From positions 24,835 through 88,834 of the forward strand of contig NZ_WNIJ01000004.1 in NCBI RefSeq assembly GCF_009725755.1: a DNA stretch of 64,000 bases, given 5' to 3'. Shown here piece after piece: positions 18,418 through 28,699 of the stretch. Position 1 is the stretch's first letter. Each line of letters starts with the position of its first letter. The DNA is from Bombella sp. ESL0385 (GTDB lineage Bacteria; Pseudomonadota; Alphaproteobacteria; Acetobacterales; Acetobacteraceae). Under the pieces are notes generated by a model. It worked only from the letters and a program-made list of their open reading frames with translations. It was not told where the DNA came from and ran no database searches. The position numbers and the translations under genes are program-made.

Positions 18418-18499
18418 GACAGGTTCCCGCATTGCACTGACAAGAAGATAGCTCAATCCTATAGCCGTCCTACCCTTAATGAGCAAGCCGCTTGTCATT

Positions 18500-19045
18500 T
18501 TATCCATGATGTGACCGCCTCTCTACCAAGAAAGAATCAAGCAGCCACAGCCCAACACCACACACAATGGCCGAATCTGCAATATTAAAAACGTACCAAG
18601 ACCATTGCCCAATATGGAAATGGAGAAAATCCACCACAGCCCCGTAACGTAGGCGGTCAATCACATTCCCAATCGCCCCGCCAATAATCCCACCACAGGC
18701 AACACTTACCAACCGGCGGCGCGAACGTGCCAGCACACATAACAGCCCCAGTACAGCTAAAGCCGAAATGATGATAAACACCCATCGCCCATGCCCTCCA
18801 AACATGCCGAAGGTCACAGCGTGGTTCCACACCATCGTAAAATTAAGCCACGGGAAGATCACAACACTCCGTTTTGCAGGGAGGTCTAATCCCTGTAAAA
18901 TCCATGCCTTACTGATTTGATCCACCAATAAGACGAGCAAAGCGACCACCACCCCAACACGCCGCCAACGCGGCGTAGATTGAGACGTCACAGGCGAGGA
19001 AGCCTTCGCCTCACTCTGAGGCTCCGACCCGGTTGGGGACATCAT
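18500..19045 (-). CDS. lspA: Lipoprotein signal peptidase (signal peptidase II)
   Basis: Membrane aspartyl protease that removes lipoprotein signal peptides. Four hydrophobic helices are visible. The catalytic Asp pair is present: GNVIDRLRYGAVVDF and FNIADSAIVCG. VDQISKAW marks the first helix. The N-terminal 30 residues are a hydrophilic extension. It overlaps the ileS stop and is followed at once by a lipoprotein gene. Confidence 0.95.
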   Translation of the reverse strand: MMSPTGSEPQSEAKASSPVTSQSTPRWRRVGVVVALLVLLVDQISKAWILQGLDLPAKRSVVIFPWLNFTMVWNHAVTFGMFGGHGRWVFIIISALAVLGLLCVLARSRRRLVSVACGGIIGGAIGNVIDRLRYGAVVDFLHFHIGQWSWYVFNIADSAIVCGVGLWLLDSFLVERRSHHG

Positions 19046-22011
19046 GCGCTTACCGCCTCCACACAGCGCAAGCAGAGATGCGTATGTTCCTCATTCTGCC
19101 CCACATCAGGTAGGACACGCCAACAGCGCGCGCATTTCTGCCCATCTGCACGGCGCACCTGTACGGGGTCTGCATCACTACCCTCTTGTAGATGTACTTC
19201 CGAAGCCAAGCACAGCGTCGCCCAATCCACACCCTCCGAAGCCGCTTGCTCCTCCGGCGTGAGAGAAAGGATCACTTGTGCTTCCAGCGAGGAGCCAATA
19301 AGCCCTTCCCGCCGTGCAGCCTCTAACGCTGTATTCACCCGGCGACGTACCTGACGTACCAGCTCCCAATGTTCGATTAAAACCGGGTTATGCCAGCCAT
19401 CTTCAGGCACGAAGAAACGCTCTGCATGTACGCTACTTTCCGTCCCAAAACGCGCCTGCCATGATTCTTCTGCCGTAAAAACCAAAGCCGGGGCAAGCCA
19501 TGTCGTTAAAGCACGATGGAGAATATCCAGCACGGTGCGTGCTGCACGGCGTTTAGGCGAATCCTTCGGGTCGCAATAGAGGCAATCTTTGCGGATGTCG
19601 AAGTAAAAGGCTGAAAGCTCATTGTTGCAGAAATTATGCAGCAGCGGGTAAACGCCATTCCATTGATGAGTCTGCACCGCTTCTTGAATACGCTGATACA
19701 GCTCGTAAAGGCGATGGAGGATATATTGCTCCAAAAGCGGCAGGGCCTTACGCGCTTTCTCGGTCGTTTTATAGCGTAATGCGCGCGCGGCATCCTCTGG
19801 GAACAGCTTATGCAACACCTTATCAGCTGGGGCAGAAACATCCTCCCACCCAAGCGGGATAGCTTCCTCTGCCTCAAACCCCTCAAGCGCGCCAAGCAAC
19901 CAACGCAGCGTATTACGCACGCGGCGATACAGCTCGCCTTGTTGTTTGAGAATCTCCTTACTGATGCGGAGGTCCTCATTTGTATCGGAGTTCAACACCC
20001 ATAGGCGCAATACATCCGCCCCTAGAGTCTCTGTAACATCCTTTGGCCCGATTGTATTGCCGAGGGATTTGGACATTTTCCGCCCTTGGCCATCCAGCAC
20101 AAAGCCATTGGTCACAACCGCCTTATAGGAGGCCTCACCTTCTGCCCCAACACTCTCCAACAAAGAGGATTGGAACCAACCGCGATGCTGGTCTGAGCCC
20201 TCCAAATACAAATCAGCAGGGTAATTCACCCCTTCCTGATGCAGAACAAAGCGATGGCTGCATCCACTCTCAAACCAGACATCGACAATATCAAAGACTT
20301 GGTCATAATCGTCCGGGTTGCGGCCTTCACCAAGATAAATGGCAGGGTCCGTATCGTACCATGCATCTGCCCCACGCTCTTGGAAGCTTTGCACCACGCG
20401 GGCCATGACCTCCGCATCACGCAGCACCTCACCGGTGCGCTTCTCCACAAATACGGCAATCGGCACGCCCCAAGAGCGTTGGCGAGAAATACACCAATCG
20501 GGCCGTTGCTCAATCATGCTGGTTAAGCGGCGGCGCGCGCTTGCAGGAACGAAGGTAATATCCTCCAACGCATTAAGAGCTTTCTCCCGCAGGCCGGGGC
20601 CGCCCTCATCACCCTCACGCGGCTCCATCGCGATGAACCATTGCGGCGTTGCCCGGAAAATCACCGGCTTTTTAGACCGCCAAGAATGAGGATAAGAGTG
20701 GATAATCTCTGCCTGGGCCATCAAGCCACAAGCGGGCCGACCTGCCTTCTGCGCAACCTCGCGTACCTCGGTCAGCAAGCTGCATACAGGCTGCGTAGCC
20801 TTAAAGACATGCACACCGCCAAGCTCTGGCATCCACTCCACATAAGTGCCGTTATCACGGACCTCCTCCGTGACTTCCACCCCATGAGCGCGACAGAGCA
20901 TAAAGTCATCATGACCATGGGCCGGAGCCATATGAACTAACCCTGTACCGGCATCAGTCGTGACAAACTCTCCCAGCAAGAGCGGCACGTCATAATCAAA
21001 CCCACGCCCCCGCAAAGGGTGCGCAAACACAGCCCCCTCTAGGGCTTGGCCGGGCAAGCTATGCAGCACATTATAGGCGTTAAGGCCCGCTTCCTCCGCA
21101 AAAGCTGTAAGACGATCTTCAGCGATGAGCAGCTTGGCCCCCACAGGCACGAGGCTGCCCTCCTTCACGCTGGTAACCTGAATGACGCTATAGAGAATCT
21201 CCGGCCCTGCCGCGAGGGCACGATTGACGGGGATGGTCCATGGCGTTGTCGTCCAGATAACTGCAGAGACACCCTCTAGCTTATGGCCCTCTGTCGGGTC
21301 CTTCACATTCGGGAAGGCCACAAAAAGCGTTGTGGAGGTGATATCGTGATACTCGACCTCCGCTTCGGCAAGGGCTGTCTTTTCTACAGGGCTCCACATT
21401 ACAGGGCGTAACCCACGATAAAGCCGCCCATTGAGCAAAAACTTGCCAATTTCTTCTACAATCTGGGCCTCGGAGGAGAAATCCATCGTCACATAGCGAT
21501 GATCCCACTCTGCCTGAATGCCTAACCGCTTAAAATCCTCCCGCTGGGCCTCGACCCATTTTGCCGCATACTCACGACATTCCGCACGGAATTGGAGGAC
21601 AGGCACAGCGTCCTTATCCTTGCCTTTTTTGCGATATTCTTCCTCAACTTTCCATTCAATCGGCAGGCCGTGGCAATCCCACCCCGGCATATAGCGGACC
21701 TCCGCCCCATCCATCCGATGCGCCCGGTTGATGACATCCTTCATCACCTTATTAAGCGCATGGCCGATATGGATATGCCCATTCGCATAAGGCGGGCCAT
21801 CATGAAGGGTGAAGATACGCTCCGCCTTACGTCCTGCCTCGCGAATCTGCTCATCTAGCCCAGTCTCGGCCCATTGCGCCAAAATCTCTGGCTCCCGCTT
21901 GGGGAGATTCCCCCGCATAGGAAAAGAAGTTTTGGGAAGGAACACCGTACCGCGATAACGGTCTTGTTGTTCACGAAACAGGGTATCGGTCTTCTCGACA
22001 GACTCAGACAT
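19042..22011 (-). CDS. ileS: Isoleucyl-tRNA synthetase
   Basis: Charges tRNA-Ile with isoleucine and edits misactivated valine. Class I motifs are present: PPYANGHIHIGHAL (HIGH) and GRKMSKSLGNT (KMSKS). The editing domain holds VIWTTTPWTIPVNRA. The C-terminal zinc finger is CARCWRVLP plus CLRCVEAV. The 989-residue length is in the normal range. It overlaps lspA and follows ribF by 67 nt, a widely conserved order. Confidence 0.97.
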   Translation of the reverse strand: MSESVEKTDTLFREQQDRYRGTVFLPKTSFPMRGNLPKREPEILAQWAETGLDEQIREAGRKAERIFTLHDGPPYANGHIHIGHALNKVMKDVINRAHRMDGAEVRYMPGWDCHGLPIEWKVEEEYRKKGKDKDAVPVLQFRAECREYAAKWVEAQREDFKRLGIQAEWDHRYVTMDFSSEAQIVEEIGKFLLNGRLYRGLRPVMWSPVEKTALAEAEVEYHDITSTTLFVAFPNVKDPTEGHKLEGVSAVIWTTTPWTIPVNRALAAGPEILYSVIQVTSVKEGSLVPVGAKLLIAEDRLTAFAEEAGLNAYNVLHSLPGQALEGAVFAHPLRGRGFDYDVPLLLGEFVTTDAGTGLVHMAPAHGHDDFMLCRAHGVEVTEEVRDNGTYVEWMPELGGVHVFKATQPVCSLLTEVREVAQKAGRPACGLMAQAEIIHSYPHSWRSKKPVIFRATPQWFIAMEPREGDEGGPGLREKALNALEDITFVPASARRRLTSMIEQRPDWCISRQRSWGVPIAVFVEKRTGEVLRDAEVMARVVQSFQERGADAWYDTDPAIYLGEGRNPDDYDQVFDIVDVWFESGCSHRFVLHQEGVNYPADLYLEGSDQHRGWFQSSLLESVGAEGEASYKAVVTNGFVLDGQGRKMSKSLGNTIGPKDVTETLGADVLRLWVLNSDTNEDLRISKEILKQQGELYRRVRNTLRWLLGALEGFEAEEAIPLGWEDVSAPADKVLHKLFPEDAARALRYKTTEKARKALPLLEQYILHRLYELYQRIQEAVQTHQWNGVYPLLHNFCNNELSAFYFDIRKDCLYCDPKDSPKRRAARTVLDILHRALTTWLAPALVFTAEESWQARFGTESSVHAERFFVPEDGWHNPVLIEHWELVRQVRRRVNTALEAARREGLIGSSLEAQVILSLTPEEQAASEGVDWATLCLASEVHLQEGSDADPVQVRRADGQKCARCWRVLPDVGQNEEHTHLCLRCVEAVSA

Positions 22012-22078
22012 GGAATAGGCGCGCCCGCTTAATAGCTAAGAAAATACCCCTATTTATGGAGAGATGCCGCCTCTTTGG

Positions 22079-23008
22079 TCAAGCCCTTGTGGCAAGAACC
22101 TCCCGCGCTTGGGCAGCATCAAGAGCGATATGGGCTTTTAAATCATCCAAGGAAGCAAAGCGTTTTTCCTCCCGCAAAAGGGCAACAAGCTCTACTTTTA
22201 GTATCTGGCCGTATAGATCCTCATCAAAATCGAAAAGATGCGCCTCTAAGCGACTTTCCTGCCCATCATTAATTGTGGGACGGCGGCCAATATTCGCCAC
22301 GCCGGGCACAAGACGCTCATCAGGTAAATGAACACGCACCGCATAAACACCCCGTGCAGGCTCGATATGCTCACCAAGTGCGATGTTAGCTGTTGGGAAG
22401 CCAAGCTCGCGCCCGCGCTGGTCCCCTTTCACAACCTCCCCCGTAATAGCCCAATAACGGCCTAATAATTCTGCTGCTTTTTCAGGATAGCCTTCCTGCA
22501 ATAAACGGCGAATCCGACTAGAGGAAATCGGCCCAGCAACATCAGCAAGAGGCGGGACGATGCTCACACCTACCCCATGGGCAACCAGCAGGGCCTCCAA
22601 TAAGGCCACATCGCCTTCCCGCCTATGGCCAAACGCAAAATCCGCTCCACAGGCCACATGGGCCACATGCAACCCGCCAATCAACACATCGCGCACGAAG
22701 GCCTCCGCCCCTATATGAGAGAAAGCCTCATCAAAACGAGCCTGCACAACACAACTTACGCCTTGCTCCTCCAACGCCTGAGCACGCATCTCCGGGCTCA
22801 TCAACCGAAAAGACGGGTCTTGCGGGCGAAACAGAGTGCGCGGATGTGGCTCGAAGGTCAAAACCCCTAAGCGGCAGCCGGGGCGGGCCATTTTTACGCT
22901 CTGCACAAGATGGACATGCCCCCGATGCACACCATCAAAATTACCAAGGGCAATAGCCGCCCCCCAACAGGAGGGCGGCACAGCCTGCCAATTTGTACAG
23001 AAAATCAT
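22079..23008 (-). CDS. ribF: Bifunctional riboflavin kinase / FAD synthetase
   Basis: Makes FMN from riboflavin and then FAD. The N-terminal adenylyltransferase domain has IALGNFDGVHRGH and ISSSRIRRLLQEG; the C-terminal kinase domain has GRELGFPTANI, VANIGRRPTIND and LEAHLFDFDEDLYG. Length 309 is typical. It lies between tatA and ileS on the same strand. Its FAD product is used by several flavoenzymes in this window (Dld, ThyX, the GMC dehydrogenase). Confidence 0.95.
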   Translation of the reverse strand: MIFCTNWQAVPPSCWGAAIALGNFDGVHRGHVHLVQSVKMARPGCRLGVLTFEPHPRTLFRPQDPSFRLMSPEMRAQALEEQGVSCVVQARFDEAFSHIGAEAFVRDVLIGGLHVAHVACGADFAFGHRREGDVALLEALLVAHGVGVSIVPPLADVAGPISSSRIRRLLQEGYPEKAAELLGRYWAITGEVVKGDQRGRELGFPTANIALGEHIEPARGVYAVRVHLPDERLVPGVANIGRRPTINDGQESRLEAHLFDFDEDLYGQILKVELVALLREEKRFASLDDLKAHIALDAAQAREVLATRA

Positions 23009-23039
23009 AACAGCTTTACCGCCGTATCAACGCCACAGC

Positions 23040-23342
23040 TTAGGAGCGCGGAGGGTGCTGAGGTTCATCATCAGCCATGCGGACATCAGCATGTTGTGTA
23101 GGCTGGCCTTGAGGAGGAACATTCGGCTGACCGGCCTGCGGGGCCTGCGCTGGTGGGGCAAGACGCTCCTCCGTCTGAGCGGGAGAGGCCCCTTCTTTAT
23201 CATCCTCTGCCATGCCTTTTTTGAAGGATTTAATCCCTTTGGCAAAGTCCCCCATCAAGCTGCTAATTTTACCCCCACCTCCAAATAGTACCAAAACTAT
23301 AACGGCAAGGATTACCCAGTGAATCGGACTCATGCTGCCCAT
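23040..23342 (-). CDS. tatA: Twin-arginine translocase subunit TatA
   Basis: Forms the pore-like part of the Tat exporter. It has an N-terminal membrane helix ([20 protein letters not shown]), the Phe-Gly-type hinge replaced by FGGGGK, an amphipathic helix ([16 protein letters not shown]), and a long Pro/Gln-rich disordered tail. The frame opens 25 codons further upstream, but AAGGGAG sits nine nt before the ATG of MGSMSPIHW, so I start there. No tatB or tatC is adjacent. The small dehydrogenase subunit at 31.6 kb is a likely Tat substrate. Confidence 0.9.
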   Translation of the reverse strand: MGSMSPIHWVILAVIVLVLFGGGGKISSLMGDFAKGIKSFKKGMAEDDKEGASPAQTEERLAPPAQAPQAGQPNVPPQGQPTQHADVRMADDEPQHPPRS

Positions 23343-23450
23343 AGGACCAAACTCCCTTATAACATTAAGGCCTTCTCCATGTGGCAGGGCCAGCACGATT
23401 GTGCAACCCCTCCCCATACATGAAACACCTCAATAATGACGCAAGCCATC

Positions 23451-23927
23451 CTAACGCATTGGTAAAATAAAGCCATAGGTTGGGTAACGCTCACGCCCCA
23501 TCTGCCCGGAGGGGCCCCACCATACACGCACAAGCGACCAATCCCCGCGCGCGGAAACATCCTCTACTAGCGCATGACGCTCTATCCGCCCGCCAACCCA
23601 GTTGGCATGGTCAACCTCAATTTGCCGCCGCGTACGAATACGCCGTACGACAGACACATGACCATCCGGGATGCGCTTACTTGCCTTAAAAACCAACACG
23701 CTCCCCACCGCAGGCTTATGGCTACGCGGATAATGGCCACGAGCCTCCCACCACCATGCTGCCGCCCGACCACGCAATTTGATTGCACTCACCTGCCGTG
23801 CATAAGGCGCGCATTGTACCGGGCCATGATAAGACCCCACCGAGGAACTGCTACAGGCCCCAAGGGCGAGACATAACGACACGGCAAAAAGAGCCATAAC
23901 CCGCCATGTTATCCCACGCATCACCAT
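23451..23927 (-). CDS. CHAP-domain lipoprotein (putative peptidoglycan amidase)
   Basis: Signal peptide with lipobox LALGAC, then a CHAP-type cysteine peptidase/amidase domain. The catalytic Cys is in VQCAPYARQVS and the His in PDGHVSVVRRI; AWWWEARG lies between them. The domain fills nearly all of the mature 135 residues. Likely cleaves peptidoglycan stem peptides or acts in wall remodelling; the exact bond is unknown. The first and third codons are both possible starts. It lies 26 nt after recX. Confidence 0.8.
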   Translation of the reverse strand: MVMRGITWRVMALFAVSLCLALGACSSSSVGSYHGPVQCAPYARQVSAIKLRGRAAAWWWEARGHYPRSHKPAVGSVLVFKASKRIPDGHVSVVRRIRTRRQIEVDHANWVGGRIERHALVEDVSARGDWSLVRVWWGPSGQMGRERYPTYGFILPMR

Positions 23928-23953
23928 GATACTCCCCCTCCCTCAAGGCCGAT

Positions 23954-24559
23954 TTATAAGGACCGGAATGCGATAATCATATCCTCAGCCTCCTCGCGCT
24001 CCATCGTCAAAGCGGCTTCAGCAATATCATGTGAAAATCCATTACGCGCAAAAATGGCTAGGAGTTTAAGCCGTTCCTTCTCCGGCCTATCAGGCCGTTG
24101 AAACGGCCCGATAGCACGCTTACGAGCCAAAATAAGAGCCGCTGTTAATTCCGCCTGACGGGCCTGCTCATCCCCAACCTCACCCAAACTTTCATCCAAT
24201 GCCTGTTGGATGGTCTCTCGCTCCACCCCTTTCGCTTGAAGCTGCGCTTGTACGCCCCGGCGTGACCGACCCGACCGCGCCAGATAACGCGCTTTTGAAC
24301 GCGAAAATACAGCATCATCCACCGCGCCTAGCCGTTGCATATCTTCTATAATCTGCTCAATCCACGGTTGGCAGTCTTGCTCCTTGATAGTGATATCTTC
24401 GGCGAACATACCGGCCCGTAAAGCCCGTATGCCCCAGCGTTTTACACGCCGTTGCAACATCTGCCGCAAACTTTGCCGCGTGGTGGCAAAGCGGGCCAGA
24501 TGTGCCAAAGCCGCCTCGCGTAGTTTTTGATAGTCCGGTGCTGGTGGAAGGTCAGACAT
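23954..24559 (-). CDS. recX: Regulatory protein RecX
   Basis: Modulator that caps and inhibits RecA filaments. Three-helix repeats are visible: ALAHLARFATTRQSLRQML, then MQRLGAVDDAVFSRSKARYLA-type helices, then GRSRRGVQAQLQAKGVERETIQQAL. Length 201 is normal. recA is not in the window. The gene diverges from the D-aminopeptidase-like gene over a 90-bp region. Confidence 0.88.
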   Translation of the reverse strand: MSDLPPAPDYQKLREAALAHLARFATTRQSLRQMLQRRVKRWGIRALRAGMFAEDITIKEQDCQPWIEQIIEDMQRLGAVDDAVFSRSKARYLARSGRSRRGVQAQLQAKGVERETIQQALDESLGEVGDEQARQAELTAALILARKRAIGPFQRPDRPEKERLKLLAIFARNGFSHDIAEAALTMEREEAEDMIIAFRSL

Positions 24560-24649
24560 GCTTTCAGCCTATAGCCTGTCTTGCTCTAAACGTCCAAACT
24601 CCCTGCTTAATCACCGCCTGCCCCTAGCCCCGTTCGTGAAGGGACATTT

Positions 24650-26332
24650 ATGTCTGCTCCTCATCCCCACATCTCCCGCTCTGAACGTATAAAGAAGGCT
24701 ATTACCGCTATTCAGCACCGTTATCCCGGTCCGGGTGGGGCCGTGGCGGTCCTCCATGAAGGGAAGGTTATTGCGTGCCAGACATGGGGCTATGCGTCAC
24801 TTGAACGCCGAATCCCTTTCACCCCAACAAGTTTGTTTCGTATTTGCTCCATCACCAAACAATTTACCTGCGCGACTATGCTCGCCCGTTATAACGACCC
24901 CGAAATCCTCGCCCCTTATATTCGTAAACGCCTCCCCCATCTCCTCTCTGACCCACCAAGCATTGCCCACTTAGCCCATAATCAATCGGGCTTGCGCGAT
25001 TATTGGGCTGTAGCGATGCTCCATGGTGCAGCGATTGAAGGGCATTTCAGCCCTGCCGATTCTGAGAGAGTGATAGCGGGGACGCGCTCGCTCCATTTTA
25101 TACCGGGGACATCCTATTCCTACGTGAATCAGAACTTCCGCCTCATTTCCGAAGCGATGGAGGAAGAAAGCGGGCTAAGCTTTGCCTCATTACTCCAAGA
25201 GCATATCTTTAAGCCTGTAGGCATGGACCATGCCATCCTCGCCGCCGAGACAACCGCCCTCCCAGACGGGACAACCGGTTATGAAGGCACAAAGGAGGGA
25301 GGCTATTGGCCTGCCCGTAATCATATTTATTGGACAGGTGATGCCGGGATGGCAGCCTCTCTTGAAGATATGATCGCATGGGAGCGGTTTATCGACCAAC
25401 AGCGTGATGACCCTCAAGGCCTCTATAACCGTCTCTGCCCTATTGTACAGTTTGATAACGGCCATAAGGCCCCCTATAGCTACGGCCTCCAGCATGGTAA
25501 AATCGCAGGCTACGACATCACCTCACACGGGGGAGCCTTACGCGGTTGGCGGTCTAATCGGCTGCATTGTGCTAAGCAGCGTTTATCCGTGGTTGTGCTT
25601 TTCAATCATATGGCCCCAGCCCAACAGGCCGCGGCGGATCTGGCTCATGCCTTCTTAGGTGACGAAGCCGCTAAACCCACCCCCAGCCCTGCACGCTCCT
25701 GCCCTACATCCCCCCATATGTTAGAAGGCCTCTGGCTAGATGAGGAAACAGGGCTCTCCGCCCGCATCAGCGCAGCAGAACCGGGGAAATTGCAGCTCCG
25801 CTACCTTATGCTGCCGGAAACACTGGATATGATTGACCCTCACCTTGCAGAGAACGGGTCTGTCACGCTGCGGCATATCCACGATAAAACCATGCATACA
25901 ACGCCGCCTAATAGAACGGAAGGCGCGCATATCCTCATGATTCGCCCGGGGGAAAATCGTCACGCCCTCCTCCGTCCCTACCCCACAACGCCTCAACCCT
26001 CCCTAGAGGATCTCACCGGCCTTTATGACTGTGAGGAGCTTGATAACGCCCGCATTACCATTACAAACCAAGGGGGCTTATTATATGGAGGCTTCTCTGG
26101 CTTTTTAGGCACTGGACGGATGGAACGGCTAGAACATTTAGGCCCGGATTTATGGGTTCTCCCCTGCCCGCGCGCTTTAGACCATACCGCCCCCGGTGAT
26201 TGGACACTCCATTTTGAACGCCGCCACGGCCATATCCATCAACTCCGCATTAGCTGTTGGCTGGCCCGGAACCTGATTTATCAACGCCTTCCGAAACATG
26301 AAGCGGATAATATAGCCAGAACACCGGCTTAA
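24650..26332 (+). CDS. Penicillin-binding-fold serine hydrolase, D-aminopeptidase-like
   Basis: Beta-lactamase-fold enzyme resembling Ochrobactrum D-aminopeptidase (DAP). The serine nucleophile is in FRICSITKQFT (SxxK, near residue 64), the Tyr in SYSYVNQNFR (YxN) and the third motif in DITSHGGALRGWRSN (HGG). After the 330-residue catalytic domain there are about 200 residues compatible with the two beta-barrel domains of DAP. No signal peptide is visible, so a cytoplasmic role is likely. The substrate, an N-terminal D-amino acid in DAP, is inferred. Confidence 0.8.
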   Translation: MSAPHPHISRSERIKKAITAIQHRYPGPGGAVAVLHEGKVIACQTWGYASLERRIPFTPTSLFRICSITKQFTCATMLARYNDPEILAPYIRKRLPHLLSDPPSIAHLAHNQSGLRDYWAVAMLHGAAIEGHFSPADSERVIAGTRSLHFIPGTSYSYVNQNFRLISEAMEEESGLSFASLLQEHIFKPVGMDHAILAAETTALPDGTTGYEGTKEGGYWPARNHIYWTGDAGMAASLEDMIAWERFIDQQRDDPQGLYNRLCPIVQFDNGHKAPYSYGLQHGKIAGYDITSHGGALRGWRSNRLHCAKQRLSVVVLFNHMAPAQQAAADLAHAFLGDEAAKPTPSPARSCPTSPHMLEGLWLDEETGLSARISAAEPGKLQLRYLMLPETLDMIDPHLAENGSVTLRHIHDKTMHTTPPNRTEGAHILMIRPGENRHALLRPYPTTPQPSLEDLTGLYDCEELDNARITITNQGGLLYGGFSGFLGTGRMERLEHLGPDLWVLPCPRALDHTAPGDWTLHFERRHGHIHQLRISCWLARNLIYQRLPKHEADNIARTPA

Positions 26333-26491
26333 AGAGCCCTTTTCCCGCATAGAGGAATTGACGCCAGCTCTTTCTCCACGCAGTATAGCATCCTATCCCC
26401 CCTGCTCTGCTCCTTCAGACAGGGGCGTTTTCCGTTGGATTAACGGGGACTGGATAGCCATTGTTTTGTCAAAACCGGGAACGCGTCCATC

Positions 26492-27667
26492 ATGATCGCC
26501 TCCATCATGCCGAACTATAAACGCTTCGACCTTGCTTTTGAGCATGGCGAGGGCCTCTGGCTTACAGGCACAAATGGACGACGTTATCTTGATTTCGGGG
26601 CGGGGATTGCCGTCTCCTCCCTCGGCCATAGCCATCCTGCCCTTGTGGAAGCGATTACCGCACAAGCAAAGAAGCTCATCCATGTCTCCAACCTCTATCA
26701 GGTGCCGCAAGCAAAAGCCTTAGCGGACCTGCTCGTAGCCCATAGCTTTGCGGATTCCGTTCTCTTTTGTAACTCTGGGGCAGAAGCGAATGAGGGGCTA
26801 ATTAAGCTTATCCGCCGGGCACAGTATAAAAACGGCCATCCTGAACGCACGCGGATTATCTGCTTTCATCATGCCTTCCATGGTCGGACATTAGCGACCA
26901 TCTCCGCCACGGGAAATCCCGCTTATTTGGAAGGTTTCGGCTCCCCCGTAGAAGGGTTTAACCATGTCCCCTTTAACGATATTGAGGCCGTTCGCGCAGC
27001 AATCACAGACAAGACCGCTGGCATCCTCATAGAGCCTGTCCAAGGGGAAAGTGGCATCCGTGCTGCAGAGCCTGCGTTCTTACGCGCTTTACGCGCTCTT
27101 TGTGATGAAAAAGGGCTGTATTTAGGGATTGATGAGGTCCAAAGTGGGATGGGCCGCACCGGTACATTCTTTGCTTTTGAACATGCTGGCATTACGCCAG
27201 ATGTCGTCTCCTCTGCCAAAGGGATTGGCGGGGGCTTCCCCCTTGGGGCTGTTTTAGCCCGTGCAGATTTAGCCCAGCATCTCACCCCCGGCACGCATGG
27301 CACAACTTATGGGGGGAACCCGCTGGCCTGTGCAGCGGGCTTTGCTGTCGTCAGCGAAATCCTCCGCCCCGGCTTCCTAGAGCATGTCCGCACAACAGGC
27401 GCGGCCTTTGGAAAAATGCTCGAGGCTTGTGTTGCAGACCATCCCTCCATTTTTGAGGAAATACGCGGCACTGGGCTGATGCGGGGTTTGCGGTGCCGCA
27501 TCCCTGTAGGGGAGGTGCTTGAGGCTGTTATGGCAGAAGGGCTCCTCGCCATTGGGGCGGGCGATAATGTATTGCGCCTCGTCCCCCCCCTCATCGCCAC
27601 AGAAGCAGATTGCGCGGAGGCTTGCACCCGCATCGGGCGTGCAGCTCACGCCCTAAGCAACCAATAA
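26492..27667 (+). CDS. argD: Acetylornithine aminotransferase
   Basis: PLP-dependent class III aminotransferase of arginine biosynthesis, also able to act on succinyl-diaminopimelate in some bacteria. Motifs are YLDFGAGIAVSSLGHSHP, FCNSGAEANEGLIKLIRR, IIEPVQ-type LIEPVQGESG, GIDEVQSGMGRTG and the lysine in SSAKGIGGGFPLGA. Length 391 is normal. It is followed after 13 nt by argF, forming a small arginine operon. Confidence 0.95.
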   Translation: MIASIMPNYKRFDLAFEHGEGLWLTGTNGRRYLDFGAGIAVSSLGHSHPALVEAITAQAKKLIHVSNLYQVPQAKALADLLVAHSFADSVLFCNSGAEANEGLIKLIRRAQYKNGHPERTRIICFHHAFHGRTLATISATGNPAYLEGFGSPVEGFNHVPFNDIEAVRAAITDKTAGILIEPVQGESGIRAAEPAFLRALRALCDEKGLYLGIDEVQSGMGRTGTFFAFEHAGITPDVVSSAKGIGGGFPLGAVLARADLAQHLTPGTHGTTYGGNPLACAAGFAVVSEILRPGFLEHVRTTGAAFGKMLEACVADHPSIFEEIRGTGLMRGLRCRIPVGEVLEAVMAEGLLAIGAGDNVLRLVPPLIATEADCAEACTRIGRAAHALSNQ

Positions 27668-27680
27668 GGAGAGCAGTAGC

Positions 27681-28649
27681 GTGAGCAACGATTATACCTC
27701 ATCCCCTCGGCACTTCCTGGATATTAAAGACCATTCCACCGAGACCTTACGCCATATTCTGGACCTTGCGGCCCATATCAAGGCTCTACAGCAAGAACGC
27801 AAACGCCCTCTCTGCCCTGGTCTGCCATTAGCCGGACGTGCTTTGGGGCTGATGATGTCCCGCCCCTCCACCCGCACGCGTGTCTCTTTTGAGGTGGGGA
27901 TGAAGCAGCTTGGCGGGACGGTTAATGTCCTCTCCCCTGCGGATATGCAGCTTGGCCGAGGCGAGAGCATTGCCGATACGGCGCGTGTCCTCTCCCGTTT
28001 TTTGGATGTTATCACCCTCCGCACGGGGACAGATGCGAACCTTCGGGAGCTTGCCCGCTGGAGTGATGTGCCCGTCATTAACGGGCTAACGCCAGTCTCC
28101 CATCCTGTGCAGATTTTGGCCGATATTCTCACTTTTGAGGAACATCGCGGCTCCATTACCGGCAAAAAACTAGCTTGGATTGGCGATGGCAATAACGTCG
28201 CCACCTCTATGATTGAGGCCGCCGCACGGCTAGGCTTCTCCCTGCATCTCGCCACGCCAGAAGGGGAGTTTATGCCCTCTGAGACGGCTGTAAACTGGGC
28301 GCGCGCACAGGGCGGTGATATTCAACTCACCCACGACCCGCGCGAGGCTGCCGCGGGGGCTGATGCCATCGTCACCGATACATGGGTCAGCATGGGGGAT
28401 AAAGATGCTGAAAAACGTCATCAAATCTTCCGCCCTTATCATGTTGATGAAGCCCTCATGGCTCTCGCAGCACCGGAGGCCCTGTTTATGCACTGCTTGC
28501 CTGCCCATATAGGGGAGGAAGTCAGCAAGGCCGTGTTTGAAGGCCCGGCCTCTGTTGTGTTTGATGAGGCAGAAAACCGCCTACATGCCCAAAAGGGATT
28601 GCTGCTCTGGTGCTTGGGGGAAGATGACCTCTCCGCTTATCAGGGCTGA
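27681..28649 (+). CDS. argF: Ornithine carbamoyltransferase
   Basis: Converts ornithine and carbamoyl phosphate to citrulline. Signatures: MSRPSTRTRVSFEVG (carbamoyl phosphate site), HPVQILADILTF, and FMHCLPAHIGEEVS (catalytic Cys). Start is GTG, with AAGGAGAG just after the argD stop. Length 322 is a little longer than typical at the N-terminus. Confidence 0.95.
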   Translation: MSNDYTSSPRHFLDIKDHSTETLRHILDLAAHIKALQQERKRPLCPGLPLAGRALGLMMSRPSTRTRVSFEVGMKQLGGTVNVLSPADMQLGRGESIADTARVLSRFLDVITLRTGTDANLRELARWSDVPVINGLTPVSHPVQILADILTFEEHRGSITGKKLAWIGDGNNVATSMIEAAARLGFSLHLATPEGEFMPSETAVNWARAQGGDIQLTHDPREAAAGADAIVTDTWVSMGDKDAEKRHQIFRPYHVDEALMALAAPEALFMHCLPAHIGEEVSKAVFEGPASVVFDEAENRLHAQKGLLLWCLGEDDLSAYQG

Positions 28650-28666
28650 GAGGGCACACCCCTCTC
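28648..28666 (+). terminator. Short hairpin after argF (possible weak terminator)
   Basis: A perfect 7-bp hairpin (GAGAGGG, loop CACAC, CCCTCTC) overlaps the argF stop. No U-run follows, so termination is doubtful; it may instead separate argDF from hslO expression by attenuating read-through or protecting the 3' end. Confidence 0.3.
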
Positions 28667-28699
28667 CCCTCTATCGGGGCCAAAAGGGAGGATAGGACC